5,026 bases of DNA, from contig CAYPAS010000062.1 of NCBI GenBank assembly GCA_964408785.1, positions 1 to 5,026 on the forward strand. Reading direction: 5' to 3'. A program made the position numbers and the translations under genes. The notes below the pieces were generated by a model, which did no database searches, had not been told where the DNA came from, and was given only the letters and a program-made list of their open reading frames with translations. Numbering within the stretch: the stretch's first letter is position 1; each line of letters begins with the position of its first letter. This DNA is from UBA12465 sp964408785. Its GTDB lineage: Bacteria > Patescibacteriota > Patescibacteriia > Patescibacteriales > UBA12465. Shown in pieces: positions 4,377 to 5,026 of the stretch.

Positions 4377-5026
4377 TTATCTTTTTGAACGGACCCTTTC
4401 ATTTTCTGTCAGCAACTGCTTGCGCAAACGGATATTCTTAGGGGTTATTTCTAAATATTCATCATCATTCATTATACTAAGACCTCTCTCTAAATCAAGA
4501 TTCCAAGGCGGCGTCAAGATAATCGCCTCATCAGAGCCAGAGGCGCGGACATTGGTTAATTGCTTGCCTTTTATCGGATTGACTACCATATCATTACCTT
4601 TGGCAACATTGCCAATAACCATGCCCTCATAAACTTCGACATTGGGGGTGATATAAAGGACGCCGCGATCCTGCAAATTCCAAAGAGAAAAAGCTAAAGC
4701 TTTGCCGGTAATCATTGAAACCATTGAACCCAGATGACTGCGTTCAATATCGCCAGCAAAAGGCAAGAAGCCGGAAAAATGCGTGCAAAGTATGCCTTCA
4801 CCGCGAGTATCAACGATAAATTCATTGCGGTAGCCCAATAAGCCGCGCGTCGGCATTTCAAATACGAGGCGAGTCTGGGAATTATGGGTTTTCATATCCT
4901 TGAGTTGGCCTTTACGTTTAGAAATTTTCTCCATGACTACGCCCATCATCGCCTCCGGGATATCGATAGTTACCTCTTCGTAAGGTTCTAATTTAACACC
5001 GTTTTCTTCTTTAATAATAACTTGCG
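4377..5026 (-). CDS. typA: Ribosome-associated GTPase TypA/BipA, C-terminal part only (5' end outside window)
   Basis: The frame is open from the right edge (first full codon at 5024) to the stop at 4377-4379, giving 215 residues, about the last third of a protein that is usually near 600 residues. The visible part begins in the EF-G-like domain V (EPYEEVTIDIPEAMMGVVME, then KRKGQLKDM) and continues through the TypA-specific C-terminal domain: PTRGLLGYRNEF, DTRGEGIL, LWNLQDRGVLYITP, VYEGMVIGN, NDMVVNPIKGKQLTNVRASG and ITPKNIRLRKQLL. By family, this translational GTPase binds the ribosome at the factor site and supports growth under stress and at low temperature, in part through ribosome assembly; the C-terminal domain is needed for ribosome binding. 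The ATG at 4949 is internal, because homology continues upstream of it. The G domain lies outside the window and cannot be checked. A strong terminator follows. Confidence 0.96.
   Translation of the reverse strand, partial: QVIIKEENGVKLEPYEEVTIDIPEAMMGVVMEKISKRKGQLKDMKTHNSQTRLVFEMPTRGLLGYRNEFIVDTRGEGILCTHFSGFLPFAGDIERSHLGSMVSMITGKALAFSLWNLQDRGVLYITPNVEVYEGMVIGNVAKGNDMVVNPIKGKQLTNVRASGSDEAIILTPPWNLDLERGLSIMNDDEYLEITPKNIRLRKQLLTENERVRSKR

Noticed and set aside
4420..4632. 70-residue plus-strand frame
   Set aside because: It is antisense to the highly conserved TypA C-terminal domain.
4947..4949. ATG at 4949 as the start of a separate 190-residue protein
   Set aside because: The frame stays open to the window edge and the upstream 25 codons carry typical TypA sequence (EPYEEVTIDIP), so this methionine is internal.

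Overview
The window (5,026 bp) looks like compact bacterial chromosome. Six of the seven genes lie on the minus strand. Gene spacing is tight, coding GC is about 45% in a hand count over rlmH, and all readable genes use the standard bacterial code: TGA does not occur as a sense codon. The gene content (a SET-domain protein with a zinc post-SET motif, an AlkD-type protein, RlmH, a LemA/TPM pair, TypA), the small proteins and the frequent lack of Shine-Dalgarno sequences would fit a candidate-phyla (Patescibacteria/CPR-type) bacterium. That is an inference from style, not a phylogenetic result. There are no RNA genes, CRISPR arrays or recognisable mobile elements.

Layout on the minus strand, in transcription order from the right. 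The C-terminal third of the ribosome-associated GTPase TypA/BipA (5026-4377) enters from outside the window and ends in a clear hairpin terminator. Next comes a two-gene membrane/envelope operon, lemA (4290-3718) then a TPM-domain protein (3696-2797). Its promoter shares bases with the typA terminator stem. After an inserted plus-strand gene come rlmH (1899-1432) and an AlkD-type DNA alkylation repair gene (1426-689), only 5 bp apart. Last is a SET-domain methyltransferase-like gene (629 to beyond position 1), which has its own extended -10 promoter.

The only plus-strand gene (2026-2772) is an unrecognised, AT-rich (about 31% GC by hand count) membrane protein. It has a near-consensus sigma70 promoter and a good Shine-Dalgarno sequence. 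It converges on the TPM gene and shares a bidirectional terminator with it, the stop codon lying in the hairpin loop. It looks like a self-contained transcription unit placed between two minus-strand operons and is the best candidate for something undescribed here. The SET-domain gene is the second.

The genes fall into a translation set (TypA, RlmH), an envelope set (LemA, TPM, perhaps the orphan) and a methyl/alkyl-chemistry set (RlmH, AlkD-like, SET). No single pathway obviously links them all.
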